A stretch of 64,000 nt of DNA from Bog-756 sp963738545 (GCA_963738545.1 CAVTXA010000007.1:620001-684000); one strand, 5' to 3'. Shown: positions 33,164-43,503, numbered from the stretch's first letter. Made by a program: numbers and translations. The notes: generated by a model not told the origin, from the sequence alone.

Positions 33164-34759
33164 GTGTCCCTCCGTAGCCGTCTGCTGATCGCCATCGGCA
33201 TCATCGCCCTGGTGGCCCTGGCCATCGCCGATGTGGCCACCTACAAGTCACTGCAGTCGTTCCTCAACCAACAGGTCGACCAACAGCTCGAAGGGGGCCA
33301 CGTCCAGTACGAGTCCGGCCTGGACCAGGGTCAGCTGCTCGTGTGCCCCGGTGGATTCAACCCCTCGGGCACCAACCCGGGCGGGCCCGAGAGCCAGCCC
33401 GGAGGACCCCCACTGGCCAATGCCTTCGAGGTACAGGCCGTCGAGGTGCTCACGTCCGGCGGCAAGGTGGTCGACTCCCAGAAGTGCGCGGCGTACGACG
33501 ACGGAACGGCGTACACGCCGAAGGTCCCCACGACGATCACCGGCTTCACGACGCAGGCCAACCATGAACAGGTCTCCTACTTCACGGCGCCGGCCGAGCA
33601 GCCCAATGGGCCGTCGTTCCGGGTCCGGGCCTCCAAATTGAGTGACGGCAATGTGCTGATCGTCGCCCAGTCCCTGGAGCCGACCGGTGAGACCCTGCAT
33701 CGCCTCTTGGTGATCGAGCTGGCCGTCAGCGGAGCTGCGGTGCTCATCGCCCTCTTCGCCGGATTCTGGCTCGTGCGCGTGGGGCTGCGTCCCCTGCGCG
33801 ACATGGAGGCCACCGCCGAGTCCATCGCCGCGGGCAACCTCACCGAACGGGTGCCGGGCGAGAACGCCAAGACCGAGGTGGGCCGCCTCGCCCGCACCCT
33901 CAACATCATGCTGACCCGGATCGAGTCGGCCTTCAGTGCCCGCCTGGCCTCCGAGCGCCGGCTCCGGGCGTCCGAAGCCAGGCTGCGCCGATTCGTCGCC
34001 GACGCCTCGCACGAACTGCGCACGCCGATCGCCGCCGTGTCGGCCTACGCCGAACTGTTCGGACGGGGCGCCTCGGAGAAGAAGGAGGACCTCGAGCGGC
34101 TGATGGGCGGCATCCGCACCGAGACGTCACGCATGGAGCAGTTGGTGGCCGACCTGCTGATCCTGGCTCGCATGGATGAGGGTCGACCCATGGAGCGTCG
34201 GTCGGTGGACCTGGTGGCCCTGTGTGCCGAGGCGGTCCACACCGCCTCTACCGTGGGTCCGGACTGGCCCGTCACCTTCCACGCCTCCCGGCCCATCGAG
34301 GTCGAGGGCGATGCCACCAGCCTGCGACAGGTCATCGACAACCTGTTGGGCAACGTCCGGGCCCACACCCCACCGGGCACCGAGGCGCAGGTCTCGGTCG
34401 AGCCCGAAGACGAGGGCGCGATCATCACCGTGGTCGACAACGGGCCGGGCATGGAGCCCGAGGAAGCGGCCCACATCTTCGAGCGCTTCTACCGGTCCGA
34501 CCCCAGCCGGTCCCGGTCCCATGGCGGGGCCGGCCTCGGCCTGTCCATCGTGAGCGCCATCGTGGCCAACCACGGAGGCACCGTCTCGGCCGAGGGCCGC
34601 GTCGGGGCCGGCACCACCTTCACCGTGCACCTCCCGCCGTCACCGCCACCCGAGGACGAGTCGTCACCCGACGACGGGCCCAGGGAGGCCGGGGGCGACA
34701 CCGTGGACCGCCTCCAGCCGAGCGTCCCGACCGATCCTCCGGGCCCGGTCATCACATGA
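33164..34759 (+). CDS. sensor histidine kinase
   Basis: A 531-residue membrane kinase. TM1 lies at about residues 6-25, an extracytoplasmic sensor at about 26-180 with two Cys, TM2 at about 187-208, and a HAMP domain next. The H-box DASHELRTPIAAV has its His near residue 283. The ATP-binding N box is NLLGNVRAHTP, G1 is DNGPGMEPEEA, the F box is FERFYRSD, and G2 is GGAGLGLSIV. GTG 33164, 18 bp after the regulator stop; the two form a classical two-component pair. The acidic/Pro-rich tail after the kinase domain is about 45 residues. Confidence 0.92.
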   Translation: MSLRSRLLIAIGIIALVALAIADVATYKSLQSFLNQQVDQQLEGGHVQYESGLDQGQLLVCPGGFNPSGTNPGGPESQPGGPPLANAFEVQAVEVLTSGGKVVDSQKCAAYDDGTAYTPKVPTTITGFTTQANHEQVSYFTAPAEQPNGPSFRVRASKLSDGNVLIVAQSLEPTGETLHRLLVIELAVSGAAVLIALFAGFWLVRVGLRPLRDMEATAESIAAGNLTERVPGENAKTEVGRLARTLNIMLTRIESAFSARLASERRLRASEARLRRFVADASHELRTPIAAVSAYAELFGRGASEKKEDLERLMGGIRTETSRMEQLVADLLILARMDEGRPMERRSVDLVALCAEAVHTASTVGPDWPVTFHASRPIEVEGDATSLRQVIDNLLGNVRAHTPPGTEAQVSVEPEDEGAIITVVDNGPGMEPEEAAHIFERFYRSDPSRSRSHGGAGLGLSIVSAIVANHGGTVSAEGRVGAGTTFTVHLPPSPPPEDESSPDDGPREAGGDTVDRLQPSVPTDPPGPVIT

Positions 34760-34904
34760 CCGCATCGCACGGCCGGGGCACCGGGCTCGACCTCCGAGTG
34801 ACGGGGGGCGTCAGAAGCGGACCCGTCCTGCCTCAGCGGATTTCTCAAGAACCTCACAGGTGGCTCTCACCCTCGTCTGCGGCCCGGACGACACACTGAC
34901 GCCC

Positions 34905-36341
34905 ATGAGTGTCGCCCACGCCACCGGACCCGGGCCCGCCCCGACCGCTCCCGGCCACCCGCAAGAGGACGACGGCCACCAACCGGTGCCCGTCGATCTC
35001 GAGATCGTCGTGCCCGTCTACAACGAGGCCGATCAGCTCGCCGCCAGCATCACCGCCCTCCGCACCTACCTCGACACATCGTTCCCCCTGGTCACCACGG
35101 TGGTCATCGCCGACAACGCCAGTACCGACGACACCTGGAGGATCGCCACGGCCCTGAGCGACGACCTTGTCGGCGTCGAGGCGTTGCACCTGGACCAGAA
35201 GGGTCGGGGTCGGGCGCTGCGGGCGGCCTGGTCGGCCAGTACGGCCACCGTCGTGGCCTACATGGACGTGGACCTGGCCACCGGTCTCGACGCCCTCCTC
35301 CCCCTGGTGGCGCCGCTGCTCTCTGGTCACAGCGACCTGGCCATCGGCACCCGGCTCGCTCCCGGCGCCCACGTCGTTCGCGGCGCCCGGCGCGAGTTCA
35401 TTTCCCGGGGCTACAACGCCCTGCTGCGATCGACGCTCCGGAGTCGCTGCACCGATGCCCAGTGCGGCTTCAAGGCCATGCGACGTCAGGCCGCCGCCGA
35501 GGTGCTGCCCCTGGTCGAGGACAACGAGTGGTTTTTCGACACCGAGGTGTTGGTGACAGCGCAGCGGCTCGGCCTTCGGATCCACGAGGTCCCGGTGGAC
35601 TGGGTCGACGACACCGACTCTCGGGTGGAGGTGGTCCACACCGCATGGAAGGACCTCCGAGGCGTGTGGCGCATGCTCGGACCGGCGTCCCGGCAACGGG
35701 CGGTGCTCCGCCCGGCGCGGCCTCCGTCCACCTTCCCGGCCGCCCCGCCGGCCCCGTCCAGCGGGGCGCTCCGCACCCGCCATCGGCTGAGCCTCGTACC
35801 CGAGACCGCACCCGAGTCGCCCCGACCCGACCCCACCACGGGACCGGGCCGACCGGAATCGTCGACGGTCTTCGCCGACGAGCTCCTCCGGTTCGCCGGG
35901 GCGGGCGTGGTCAACACCGCGGCCTACGCCCTCTTGTTCGCCGCCCTCGAGCCCAGGCTCGGCAGCTTCTCGGCCAACACGGCGGCGCTGGCCCTGTGCA
36001 CACTGGGGAACACGGCCACCCAGCGGGGCATGGCCGGCTCGGCCCGGCACGGCCTCGACCGGCGGCAGCGGGCGGCCGTGGCGGCCGGTCTCTTCGGCGT
36101 CAGCCTGGCCACCACCACGGCGGCGCTGGCCATCACCACGGGCCTCGGACTGGACACGCTCCCGTCGGAGCTGGTCGCCGTGACGTCGGCGACGGGGCTC
36201 GCCGCCCTCCTCCGGTTCGCCATTCTGCGCACCTGGGTGTTCCGGCCCCAGTTCGGCACCCTGGCCACCCTCGATCCGACCAGGTCGTCCAGGGACGCCG
36301 GTGCCCTCCGGATCGACCGACTGACTGAGGCGCCATCATGA
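34905..36341 (+). CDS. GT2 glycosyltransferase fused to a GtrA-like membrane domain
   Basis: A 478-residue fusion. The N-terminal GT2 domain (residues about 25-255) has VVPVYNEADQL, VIADNASTDDTW, and YMDVDLATG (the metal-binding DxD), as in DPM1-type polyprenyl-phosphate sugar transferases, plus TDAQCGFKAMR and NEWFFDTEVL. A Pro-rich linker follows, then a GtrA-like domain with four helices beginning LLRFAGAGVVNTAAYALLF and ending ILRTWVF. It likely makes a polyprenyl-phosphate sugar and moves it across the membrane. ATG 34905 is chosen (GTG 34860 is possible). The stop overlaps the GT39 gene by 4 nt. Confidence 0.85.
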   Translation: MSVAHATGPGPAPTAPGHPQEDDGHQPVPVDLEIVVPVYNEADQLAASITALRTYLDTSFPLVTTVVIADNASTDDTWRIATALSDDLVGVEALHLDQKGRGRALRAAWSASTATVVAYMDVDLATGLDALLPLVAPLLSGHSDLAIGTRLAPGAHVVRGARREFISRGYNALLRSTLRSRCTDAQCGFKAMRRQAAAEVLPLVEDNEWFFDTEVLVTAQRLGLRIHEVPVDWVDDTDSRVEVVHTAWKDLRGVWRMLGPASRQRAVLRPARPPSTFPAAPPAPSSGALRTRHRLSLVPETAPESPRPDPTTGPGRPESSTVFADELLRFAGAGVVNTAAYALLFAALEPRLGSFSANTAALALCTLGNTATQRGMAGSARHGLDRRQRAAVAAGLFGVSLATTTAALAITTGLGLDTLPSELVAVTSATGLAALLRFAILRTWVFRPQFGTLATLDPTRSSRDAGALRIDRLTEAPS

Positions 36342-38728
36342 ACGAGACCGAATCCATCGACCACCTGGCCCCGGCGGCGGGCACGGCCACCGTCAGCCAA
36401 CCGAGGGCGGTCACGACCGAGCCGTCCGTGGATCCGGGACCGAGCGCCCCGGTGACCCCCGGTGCCGACCCCACCTACCCGTCAGGCGATCCCTGGAGCC
36501 CGGCAGGCACGGACCGACCCGTTCCCGGACCGTCCGACTATTCCGTGGAGCCACCCGCCCCCGCCCCCCCGTCGGGATGGTTGGCCCGCGTGGCCCGGGG
36601 CCGCCCGCAGGACCCGGCGTGGGTCCGGCCCGCCCTGGTGGTGCTGCTGGTGGGTACGGGGTTCCTCTATCTCTGGGGGCTCGGGGCATCGGGATGGGGC
36701 AACAGCTTCTACGCCGCCGCCGTCCAGGCCGGCACGAAGAGCTGGAAGGCGTTCTTCTTCGGCTCATCCGACGCTTCCAACTTCATCACCGTCGACAAGC
36801 CACCGGGCTCCCTGTGGATCATGGAGATCTCGGCGCGGATCTTCGGGGTCAACTCCTGGAGCATCCTGGTGCCCCAGGCCCTGGAGGGCGTGGCCACCGT
36901 CGGGGTGATCTTCGTCACCGTGCGGCGGTGGTTCACCCCGGGAGCGGCCCTGCTGGCCGGTGCGGTGGTGGCGCTGACTCCGGTGGCCACCTTGATGTTC
37001 CGGTTTAACAATCCCGATGCCCTGCTGACCCTGCTGTTGAGCCTCGCCGCCTACGCCACCGTCCGGGCCGTCGAGGACGGCCGCAGTCGCTGGATGGTGT
37101 TGGCCGGGGCGCTCATCGGCTTCGGGTTCATCACCAAGATGCTCCAGGCCATCATCCTCATTCCCGTGCTGGCCCTGGTCTACCTTTTGGCCGGACCACC
37201 CAAGTTGGGACGCCGGATGGTCCAGGTCGTCTACGCCGGCATCGCCATGGTGGTGGCCGGTGGCTGGTGGGTGGCCGCCGTGCAGCTGACCCCGGCGGCC
37301 GATCGGCCTTACATCGGCGGGTCCACCGACAACAACCTGCTCAACCTCATCTTCGGCTACAACGGCTTCGGCCGGCTCACCGGCAACGAGGTCGGGAGCG
37401 TCGGGGGTGGCTTCGGGGGTGGTGGCGGCAGTATGTGGGGTCCCGTCGGGTGGAACCGCCTGTTCCTCCGGGAGATGGGCGGTCAGATCTCCTGGCTGAT
37501 CCCCGGCGCCCTCGTGGGCCTGGTGGCCGTGCTGTGGATGACCCGACGCGCCCCCCGGACCGATCGGGTCCGGGCCGGCTTCTTGATCTTCGGTGGCTGG
37601 CTGCTGCTGACCGGGGCCACCATCAGCTTCGCCCACGGCATCATCCATCCCTATTACACCGTCGCCCTGGCCCCGGCCATCGGTGCGCTGGTGGGCATGG
37701 GCGGATCCACCTTGTGGCGACGCCGCCAGGACGTCTTCCCCCGGGTGGCTCTGGCCCTGGCCATCGCCGTCTCCATCGCCTGGGCCTTCGTCATGCTGGG
37801 GTGGAGCCCCCAGTGGTATCCGGCCCTTCGCTGGATCATCCTCATCGTCGGCATCGTGGCCGCCCTCGGCATCGCCCTGGTCCCCAAGGCACGCGGGGTG
37901 CTGGCCGCCGGGCTGGCCGGCTTCGGGATCATCTCCATCATCGCCGCACCGGCCGCGTACTCCCTCAACACCGCGGCCACACCGCACTCGGGGGCCATCC
38001 CGTCGGCCGGACCGACCATCCAGGGCGGTGGAGGCTTCGGTGGACCCGGTGGCTTCGGCGGTGGCCGGTTCGGTGGACCCGGAGGGCTGGCCCGCAACGG
38101 CATCACCCTGCCCCGGGGCTTCACCCTGCCCAACGGCAAGCAGCTCCCCAAGGGCGTCCACATCCCGGGCAGCTTCTTCCGAGGCGGCGCCCCCGGTGCC
38201 GCATTCGCCGGCGGGCAGGGCCCGGGCGGCGCCGGTGGGTTCGGGGGCGCCCCGGGCGCCGCCGGTGGGTTCGGGGGCGCCCCGGGCGGAGCCGGTGGAT
38301 TCGGGGGTCGCGCCCGAGCCGGTGCCTTCGGCGGCGGGGCCGCCGGTGGACTGCTCAACGGCTCGACACCGGGCAAGCAGCTGACCGCCCTGCTGGCCGC
38401 GGGAGCCTCCAAGTACACCTGGGTCGCCGCCGCCTCGGGTTCGGACTCGGCGTCGGGCTACCAGTTGGCCACCGGTGACCCGGTGATGGCCATCGGCGGC
38501 TTCAACGGAACCGATCCGGCTCCCACGCTGGCCGAGTTCAAGCGGTACGTGGCCGAGGGCAAGATCCACTACTACATCGGTGGCGGGGGCTTCGGGGGCG
38601 GAGGCGGTGGACTGGGACAGTCGGGAACATCGGACTCCACCCAGATCGCCGACTGGGTGTCCTCCCACTTCAAGGCCACGACCGTCGACGGGGTGACCCT
38701 CTACGACCTGACCGGGCCCACCATCTGA
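36338..38728 (+). CDS. GT39/ArnT-like polyprenyl-phosphate-sugar glycosyltransferase
   Basis: A 796-residue membrane enzyme. After a Pro-rich cytoplasmic N-terminus, the first extracytoplasmic loop contains NSFYAAAVQAGTKSWKAFFF and VDKPPGSLW, hallmarks of GT39/PMT-like enzymes where an acidic residue is catalytic. About 11 helices follow. The C-terminal 230 residues are extracytoplasmic and Gly-rich (GGFGGAPG repeats), with a folded-looking part YTWVAAASGSDSASGYQLAT. It uses a lipid-linked sugar, probably supplied by the GT2-GtrA protein with which it overlaps by 4 nt, to glycosylate a wall polymer or exported protein. Confidence 0.88.
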   Translation: MNETESIDHLAPAAGTATVSQPRAVTTEPSVDPGPSAPVTPGADPTYPSGDPWSPAGTDRPVPGPSDYSVEPPAPAPPSGWLARVARGRPQDPAWVRPALVVLLVGTGFLYLWGLGASGWGNSFYAAAVQAGTKSWKAFFFGSSDASNFITVDKPPGSLWIMEISARIFGVNSWSILVPQALEGVATVGVIFVTVRRWFTPGAALLAGAVVALTPVATLMFRFNNPDALLTLLLSLAAYATVRAVEDGRSRWMVLAGALIGFGFITKMLQAIILIPVLALVYLLAGPPKLGRRMVQVVYAGIAMVVAGGWWVAAVQLTPAADRPYIGGSTDNNLLNLIFGYNGFGRLTGNEVGSVGGGFGGGGGSMWGPVGWNRLFLREMGGQISWLIPGALVGLVAVLWMTRRAPRTDRVRAGFLIFGGWLLLTGATISFAHGIIHPYYTVALAPAIGALVGMGGSTLWRRRQDVFPRVALALAIAVSIAWAFVMLGWSPQWYPALRWIILIVGIVAALGIALVPKARGVLAAGLAGFGIISIIAAPAAYSLNTAATPHSGAIPSAGPTIQGGGGFGGPGGFGGGRFGGPGGLARNGITLPRGFTLPNGKQLPKGVHIPGSFFRGGAPGAAFAGGQGPGGAGGFGGAPGAAGGFGGAPGGAGGFGGRARAGAFGGGAAGGLLNGSTPGKQLTALLAAGASKYTWVAAASGSDSASGYQLATGDPVMAIGGFNGTDPAPTLAEFKRYVAEGKIHYYIGGGGFGGGGGGLGQSGTSDSTQIADWVSSHFKATTVDGVTLYDLTGPTI
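38228..38311 (+). repeat. 30-bp tandem repeats encoding GAGGFGGAPG
   Basis: Two nearly identical 30-bp units (38228, 38258) and a diverged third (38288) within the Gly-rich loop of the GT39 protein. They encode flexible glycine-rich decapeptides and are prone to copy-number change. Confidence 0.85.
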
Positions 38729-38765
38729 GCGCTCTCCGGCCCCGGCGGCGGGAGCATCGCCGACC

Positions 38766-39389
38766 CTAGGGCCGGGTGTCGGCCAACAGCTCGATGCGAC
38801 GAGCCAGGTTCACGGCGTGATCCCCCAGGCGTTCGTAGAACCGGGCCAGCAGCGTGACCTGCGCGGCGATCTGCACCGGCATCTCCTCTGCTGCCACTTC
38901 CAGGGTCAGTCTCTCGTGGAGGATGTCCATCTCCTCGTCCGCCGAGTTCAGTCGTTCGGCAATCCGTTCGCGGTCACCGAAGGCGTCGGCCGCCTCCTGC
39001 CACATCTCGTTGGCCACTTCGGTCATGAGCTGCACGATGCCCCGGCTGCGGGGACTCATGTCGGCGCCCAGATGATCCACGGCCCGTTGGGCGACGTGCT
39101 CGGCCAGATCGGCGCTCCGCTCCAGCTCCGGGATGATCAGGAGCAGGCCGACGAGATAGCGGAGCTCGTCCCCTTGCACGGGCCGCTCTTGGAGCTCATC
39201 CCAGATGAGCAGCTCCACGTCAGCAGCCAGGGCATCGACGGCCTGATCACCGTCGATCACGGATTGGCCGAGGAGCACCTCGCCGCTGAGGAGGGCGTCC
39301 GTGGCCCTCGATAGGGCCTCGGACACCAGCGCAAAGAGCTGGATCACCTTGTGGTCGATGGCGTCGAGACCGGGGTCGGGTGGCGTCAT
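38766..39389 (-). CDS. phoU: phosphate-signalling regulator PhoU
   Basis: A 207-residue PhoU with the two three-helix repeats. Metal-binding signatures are visible as ELERSADLAEHVAQRA (first repeat) and FYERLGDHAVNLARRIELL (second repeat), each with the E-x-x-x-D core. It links phosphate transport to the PhoR kinase and represses the Pho response when phosphate is sufficient. ATG 39389 is preferred over TTG 39398. It is divergent from the phosphate symporter, and the 124-bp gap carries the PHO-box array, so both genes are probably controlled together. Confidence 0.93.
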   Translation of the reverse strand: MTPPDPGLDAIDHKVIQLFALVSEALSRATDALLSGEVLLGQSVIDGDQAVDALAADVELLIWDELQERPVQGDELRYLVGLLLIIPELERSADLAEHVAQRAVDHLGADMSPRSRGIVQLMTEVANEMWQEAADAFGDRERIAERLNSADEEMDILHERLTLEVAAEEMPVQIAAQVTLLARFYERLGDHAVNLARRIELLADTRP

Positions 39390-39450
39390 GTCACGCAAAG
39401 ATTACCCACGACGTGGTCTTTCACCCCGCATCACCAAAAGTTAGGAGATT

Positions 39451-39490
39451 GTTCACCCTACGTTCACCTTTGGATTACCTTCCGTCCACC
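39451..39490 (+). promoter_or_regulatory. four-unit PHO box between phoU and the phosphate symporter
   Basis: GTTCACC (39451), GTTCACC (39462), GATTACC (39473) and GTCCACC (39484) are spaced by exactly 11 bp. This is the direct-repeat structure and sequence of actinobacterial PHO boxes bound by PhoP. Extra partial units (GATTACC at 39400, TTTCACC at 39419) lie toward phoU. The symporter ATG is 24 bp downstream of the last unit. Confidence 0.85.
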
Positions 39491-39513
39491 TCCCGCCGTC
39501 AGAGTGAGGGGCG

Positions 39514-41079
39514 ATGGCATCCAGCTGGACGGGGTCGGGGGAAGCGGTGCCGGTGGGGGCGTCACCTTCGGTGACCGATCTCCTGAACGAGGCCCCGAGA
39601 AGCAAGTTCCACCGACGCACGGTGCTCGTCTCCGGAGTCGGCTTCTTCACTGACGCCTACGATCTCTTCGTCATCAGCACGGTGGCCACCATCGTGGCCA
39701 CCCAGTGGCACCTAAGCACCCTCCAGACCAGCTGGGTCACCGGGTCCGCCATTCTCGGAGCATTCTTCGGGGCCGTCGTCTTCGGCCGCATCGCCGATGT
39801 CCTAGGCCGCAAGGTGGTCTATCTGAGCGTTGCCGTCATCATGGTGATCGGCGCGGTGGCCTCGGCGGTCGCTCCCGGGTTCATCTGGTTGGTCGTGGCC
39901 CGTTTCGTCCTGGGCCTGGGCATCGGCGGCGACTACCCGGTGTCCGCCGTCCTGATGAGCGAGTATTCGAACCGTCGCGACCGGGGTCGTCTCGTGGGCA
40001 TGGTCTTCTCCATGCAGGCCCTCGGGCTGGTGGTCGGACCTCTGGTGGGGCTGATCCTCCTCTCGTCGGGCATCAGTAACGAGATGGTGTGGCGCCTGAT
40101 GCTGGCCTTCGGTGCCGTCCCGGCCGCAGGCGTCATCTACCTTCGCTCCAAGATGCCCGAGTCGCCGCGGTTCAAAGCCCAGGTGCAGGGGAAGTCCGAT
40201 CAGGCCGGCGAGGACCTTGCCACCTTCTCCCACGGGGTCGTCGACACTCCTGCGGCATCGACCAACGGCACGCAGCGCATGCGGCTCAGCCAGTTCCTGC
40301 GAGACCGTCGCATGCTGCTGCTCCTGCTCGGCACGGCCGGGTCTTGGTTCCTCTTCGACTACGCCTACTACGGCAACACGCTCTCACTTCCCGCCATCCT
40401 GAAGCAGGTCGACTCGTCGGCCTCCCTGGAGACCAAGCTGTTGTGGACCCTCGGCATGTTCGTGGTCTTCGCCGTCCCGGGCTACATCGTCGCCGTACTG
40501 ACGATGGACCGCATCGGACACCGCCGACTCCAGTTCATCGGGTTTGGCGTGATGGCGGCGGCGTTCCTCACCCTGGCCTCCTTCGCCCACCTCACGACCA
40601 TGGTGGCCCCATTTCTGGCCATCTTCGGACTCAGCTACTTCTTCGTCGAGTTCGGCCCCAACATGACCACGTTCGTGCTTCCCTCGGAGGTCTTCCCGGT
40701 GAGTATGCGCACCACCGGCCATGGCATCGCCGCCGGGGTGGGCAAGCTCGGTGCCTTCGTCGGCGTCTTTCTGGTTCCTCAGCTACAGAAGCACTACGGC
40801 CTGCGAGGCATGTTGGCCATTGCCGGCGGTGCCGCCGTGCTCGGCTTCGCCCTCACGACCATCCTGCCGGAGCCGGCACGGCGGAATCTCGAGGAGTTCA
40901 GCGACGGATTCGATCTCCCCCAGATCTCCCAACCGATGGTGCTGCCGCCGGAGGTGGCCCGGTCGTTCGACGACGGGGGCGCTGCCGCGTCCGTCATGGT
41001 CCAAGAGAGCAGGACCGGTCATGGGCTGGTCGGAGACGGGGCTGCGACGGCCCGACAGGACGCCCCAGGGTCGGTGTAA
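39514..41079 (+). CDS. phosphate:H+ symporter, MFS PHS family
   Basis: A 521-residue protein with 12 helices. The PHS-family (Pho84-like) features are GFFTDAYDLFVIS in helix 1, GRIADVLGRKVVYL in the first loop, RFVLGLGIGGDYPVSAVLMSEY in helix 4, a long central loop with PESPRFKAQVQG, and YFFVEFGPNMTTFVLPSEVF in helix 10. Members import inorganic phosphate with protons. GAGGGG precedes ATG 39514. The four-unit PHO box directly upstream supports phosphate-starvation control. Other MFS sugar or aromatic-acid substrates are less likely given the context. Confidence 0.87.
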   Translation: MASSWTGSGEAVPVGASPSVTDLLNEAPRSKFHRRTVLVSGVGFFTDAYDLFVISTVATIVATQWHLSTLQTSWVTGSAILGAFFGAVVFGRIADVLGRKVVYLSVAVIMVIGAVASAVAPGFIWLVVARFVLGLGIGGDYPVSAVLMSEYSNRRDRGRLVGMVFSMQALGLVVGPLVGLILLSSGISNEMVWRLMLAFGAVPAAGVIYLRSKMPESPRFKAQVQGKSDQAGEDLATFSHGVVDTPAASTNGTQRMRLSQFLRDRRMLLLLLGTAGSWFLFDYAYYGNTLSLPAILKQVDSSASLETKLLWTLGMFVVFAVPGYIVAVLTMDRIGHRRLQFIGFGVMAAAFLTLASFAHLTTMVAPFLAIFGLSYFFVEFGPNMTTFVLPSEVFPVSMRTTGHGIAAGVGKLGAFVGVFLVPQLQKHYGLRGMLAIAGGAAVLGFALTTILPEPARRNLEEFSDGFDLPQISQPMVLPPEVARSFDDGGAAASVMVQESRTGHGLVGDGAATARQDAPGSV

Positions 41080-41189
41080 GGCGCTATACCTCGTCCGGTC
41101 GTACCGGACGGAGAAGGGCCGCGGCGGCGAACCGACCTGTCCGTGCATCGGGGGCGGCGTCGGCGACCCGCCACTGACAGACTGACCCG

Positions 41190-43398
41190 GTGACCGGTCA
41201 ACCCACCGCCCAACCCGACGACACGATCGCCCCGACGCCTGATCCGCGGGTGGTCGAGCAGGTCCGGGCCACCGTGGCCGCCATGACCCCCGACGAGAAG
41301 CTCTGGTGCCTCGACGGGGACGGGCCGTTCTGGGCCGGCCTCGCCTACTTAAGCGAGCAGGGCTACCACAAGAGCCCCTTTCGAGCCGCCCGGGTGGACC
41401 GGCTGGGTCTCCCCGGGTTCGCCTTCTCCGACGGTCCGCGGCGGAGTGGTGGTGGACCAGGCCACCTGCTTCCCGGTCAGCATGGCCCGCGGTGCCACCT
41501 GGGACGTGGACCTGGAGGAGCGCATCGGCGAGGTGATCGGGACCGAGCTGCGGGCCGTGGGCGCCGACCTCTACGGCGGGGTGTGCGTCAACGTGCTGCG
41601 GCATCCGGCATGGGGCCGGGCCCAGGAGACCTACGGCGAGGATCCCCACCACGTCGGTGAGATGGGTGCCGCCCTCACCCGCGGCATCCAACGCCACGCC
41701 ATGGCCTGCGTCAAGCACTTCGCCTGCAACTCCATGGAGAACGCCCGTTTCACCGTGGACATCACTGTCGACGAGGTGGCGCTCCACGAGGTCTACCTCC
41801 CCCACTTCAAACGCATCGTCGACGAGGGCGTGGCCGTCGTGATGAGCGCCTACAACCGCGTGAACGGCGAGTGGTGCGGGGACAACCGACCGCTCCTCAC
41901 CGACATCCTCCGGGGCGAGTGGGGCTTCAGCGGCTTCGTCATCAGCGACTGGATCTTCGGCCTGCGCGACGCCGGGCGCTCGCTCCACGCCGGCCTCGAT
42001 GTCGAGATGCCCTACCGGATGATCCGGGCCGGCGACCTGGCCGCGGCGCTCGAGCGCGGCGAGGCCTCGTGGTCCGAGGTCGACCAGGCCGTCGAGCGGA
42101 TCATCGCCACCCGGCGTCGCTTCGAGGACATCCTGCGCGCCCCGACCCCGGCCCGTGAGGTGCTGGCCTCCCCCGCCCACCGGGCCCTGGCCCGGGAGGC
42201 GGCGGCCAAGTCGGTGGTGCTCCTCCGCAACGAGCCGGTGGACGGCTCGCCGGTGCTGCCCCTGGCCTTGCGTCCCGGAGCGTCCCTGGCCGTCCTCGGA
42301 CGGCTGGCCACCGCTGTCAACCTGGGCGACGGCGGGTCGAGCGACGTGTGGGCGCCGGAGGTGATCACCCTCGCCGACGGGCTGCGGGACGGGTTCCCCG
42401 GGGTCGAGCTGCTGGTGGACGACGGCGCTGATCCGGACCGGGCGGCCACCCTCGCCGCCTCGGCCGACGTGGCCGCCGTCGTGGTGGGCTACACACGGCT
42501 CGACGAAGGCGAGTACATCGGGGAGTTCTCGAGCGACGGGATGGCCGGCCTCTTCCCCGGCGAGGACGACCCCGAGCTGGTCCAGCGGTTCGCCGCCGAG
42601 ATCGCCACCGAGAAGACCATCCAACCCCCCTACCATGTGGCGCCATCCGCGGGTGGGGTGGGCTTCGAGGTGGGCGGGGACCGCCGGTCCCTCCACCTCC
42701 ACGACGACGACGTGGCCCTCATCAGGGCGGTGGCCGCCGCCAACCCCCGGACCGTGGTCGTGGTGGTGGCCGGCAGTGCGGTGGTCGTCTCGGAGTGGGA
42801 CACCAGGGTGCCGGCCGTCGTCCAGGCCTGGTACTCGGGCATGGAGGGTGGCCACGGCGTGGCCGACGTGCTGTCCGGTCGCCAGGAAGTGGGCGGGAGG
42901 CTTCCCTTCAGCGTGCCGTTCGCCGAGGCCGACCTGCCGCCGTTCGTCGTCGAGGCCACCGCCTTCACCTACGACTCGTGGCACGGGTACTGGCACCTGG
43001 CCCGCACGGGCACCGCCCCGGCCTATCCCTTCGGCTTCGGCCTGAGCTATACCACCTTCGCCCTCGAGGGCGCCGAGGTGACGGCGTCCGGCGCCACCGT
43101 GGCGGTGCGGGCCACCGTGCGCAACACCGGAAGCCGACGCGGCACCGACGTCCTCCAGGTCTACGGCCGTCGTCTCGATCCCTCCCGTCCCGAGCGGCTC
43201 ATCGGCTTCGACCGGGTGGAGATCGACGCCGGCGAGACCATCGAGGTCGCCCTCGACCTCCCGGTGGCAGCCCTGGCCGAACGGGACACGGTGCGACACG
43301 CCATGGTGGTTCGACCGGGAACCTACGAGGTGCGGGTGGCCCGGCACGCCACCGACCCCGGGGTCACCGCCCTGGTGGACCTGGCCCCATCGGCCTGA
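41190..43398 (+). pseudogene. GH3 beta-glucosidase-like gene with one frameshift
   Basis: Two frames together make one GH3 enzyme of about 735 residues. The first (from GTG 41190) has the N-terminal TIM-barrel start with MTPDEKLWCLDGDGP and ends PGFAFSDGP. The second continues with VVVDQATCFPVSMARGATWD, VKHFACNSMENARF, and GFVISDW with the nucleophile Asp, then the alpha/beta sandwich and a fibronectin-III-like C-terminal domain. One surplus base near 41436-41443 (CCGCGGCGG) joins the frames. No signal peptide is seen, so it is likely cytoplasmic. If the frameshift is a sequence error, the gene is intact. Confidence 0.8.
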
Positions 43399-43503
43399 CC
43401 TGCCCGGTCACCGACCGGCGGCCCGGGGCGCGGCCCGGCCCCCTGGGCCATGATGGATCGGGACGGCCAGGCCGGTCGGCCCCTGCCCCCAAAGGAGGCC
43501 GCC

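Noticed and set aside
40783..43347. 854-residue minus-strand open frame
   Set aside because: It spans antisense to the phosphate symporter and GH3 genes and has no recognisable domain.
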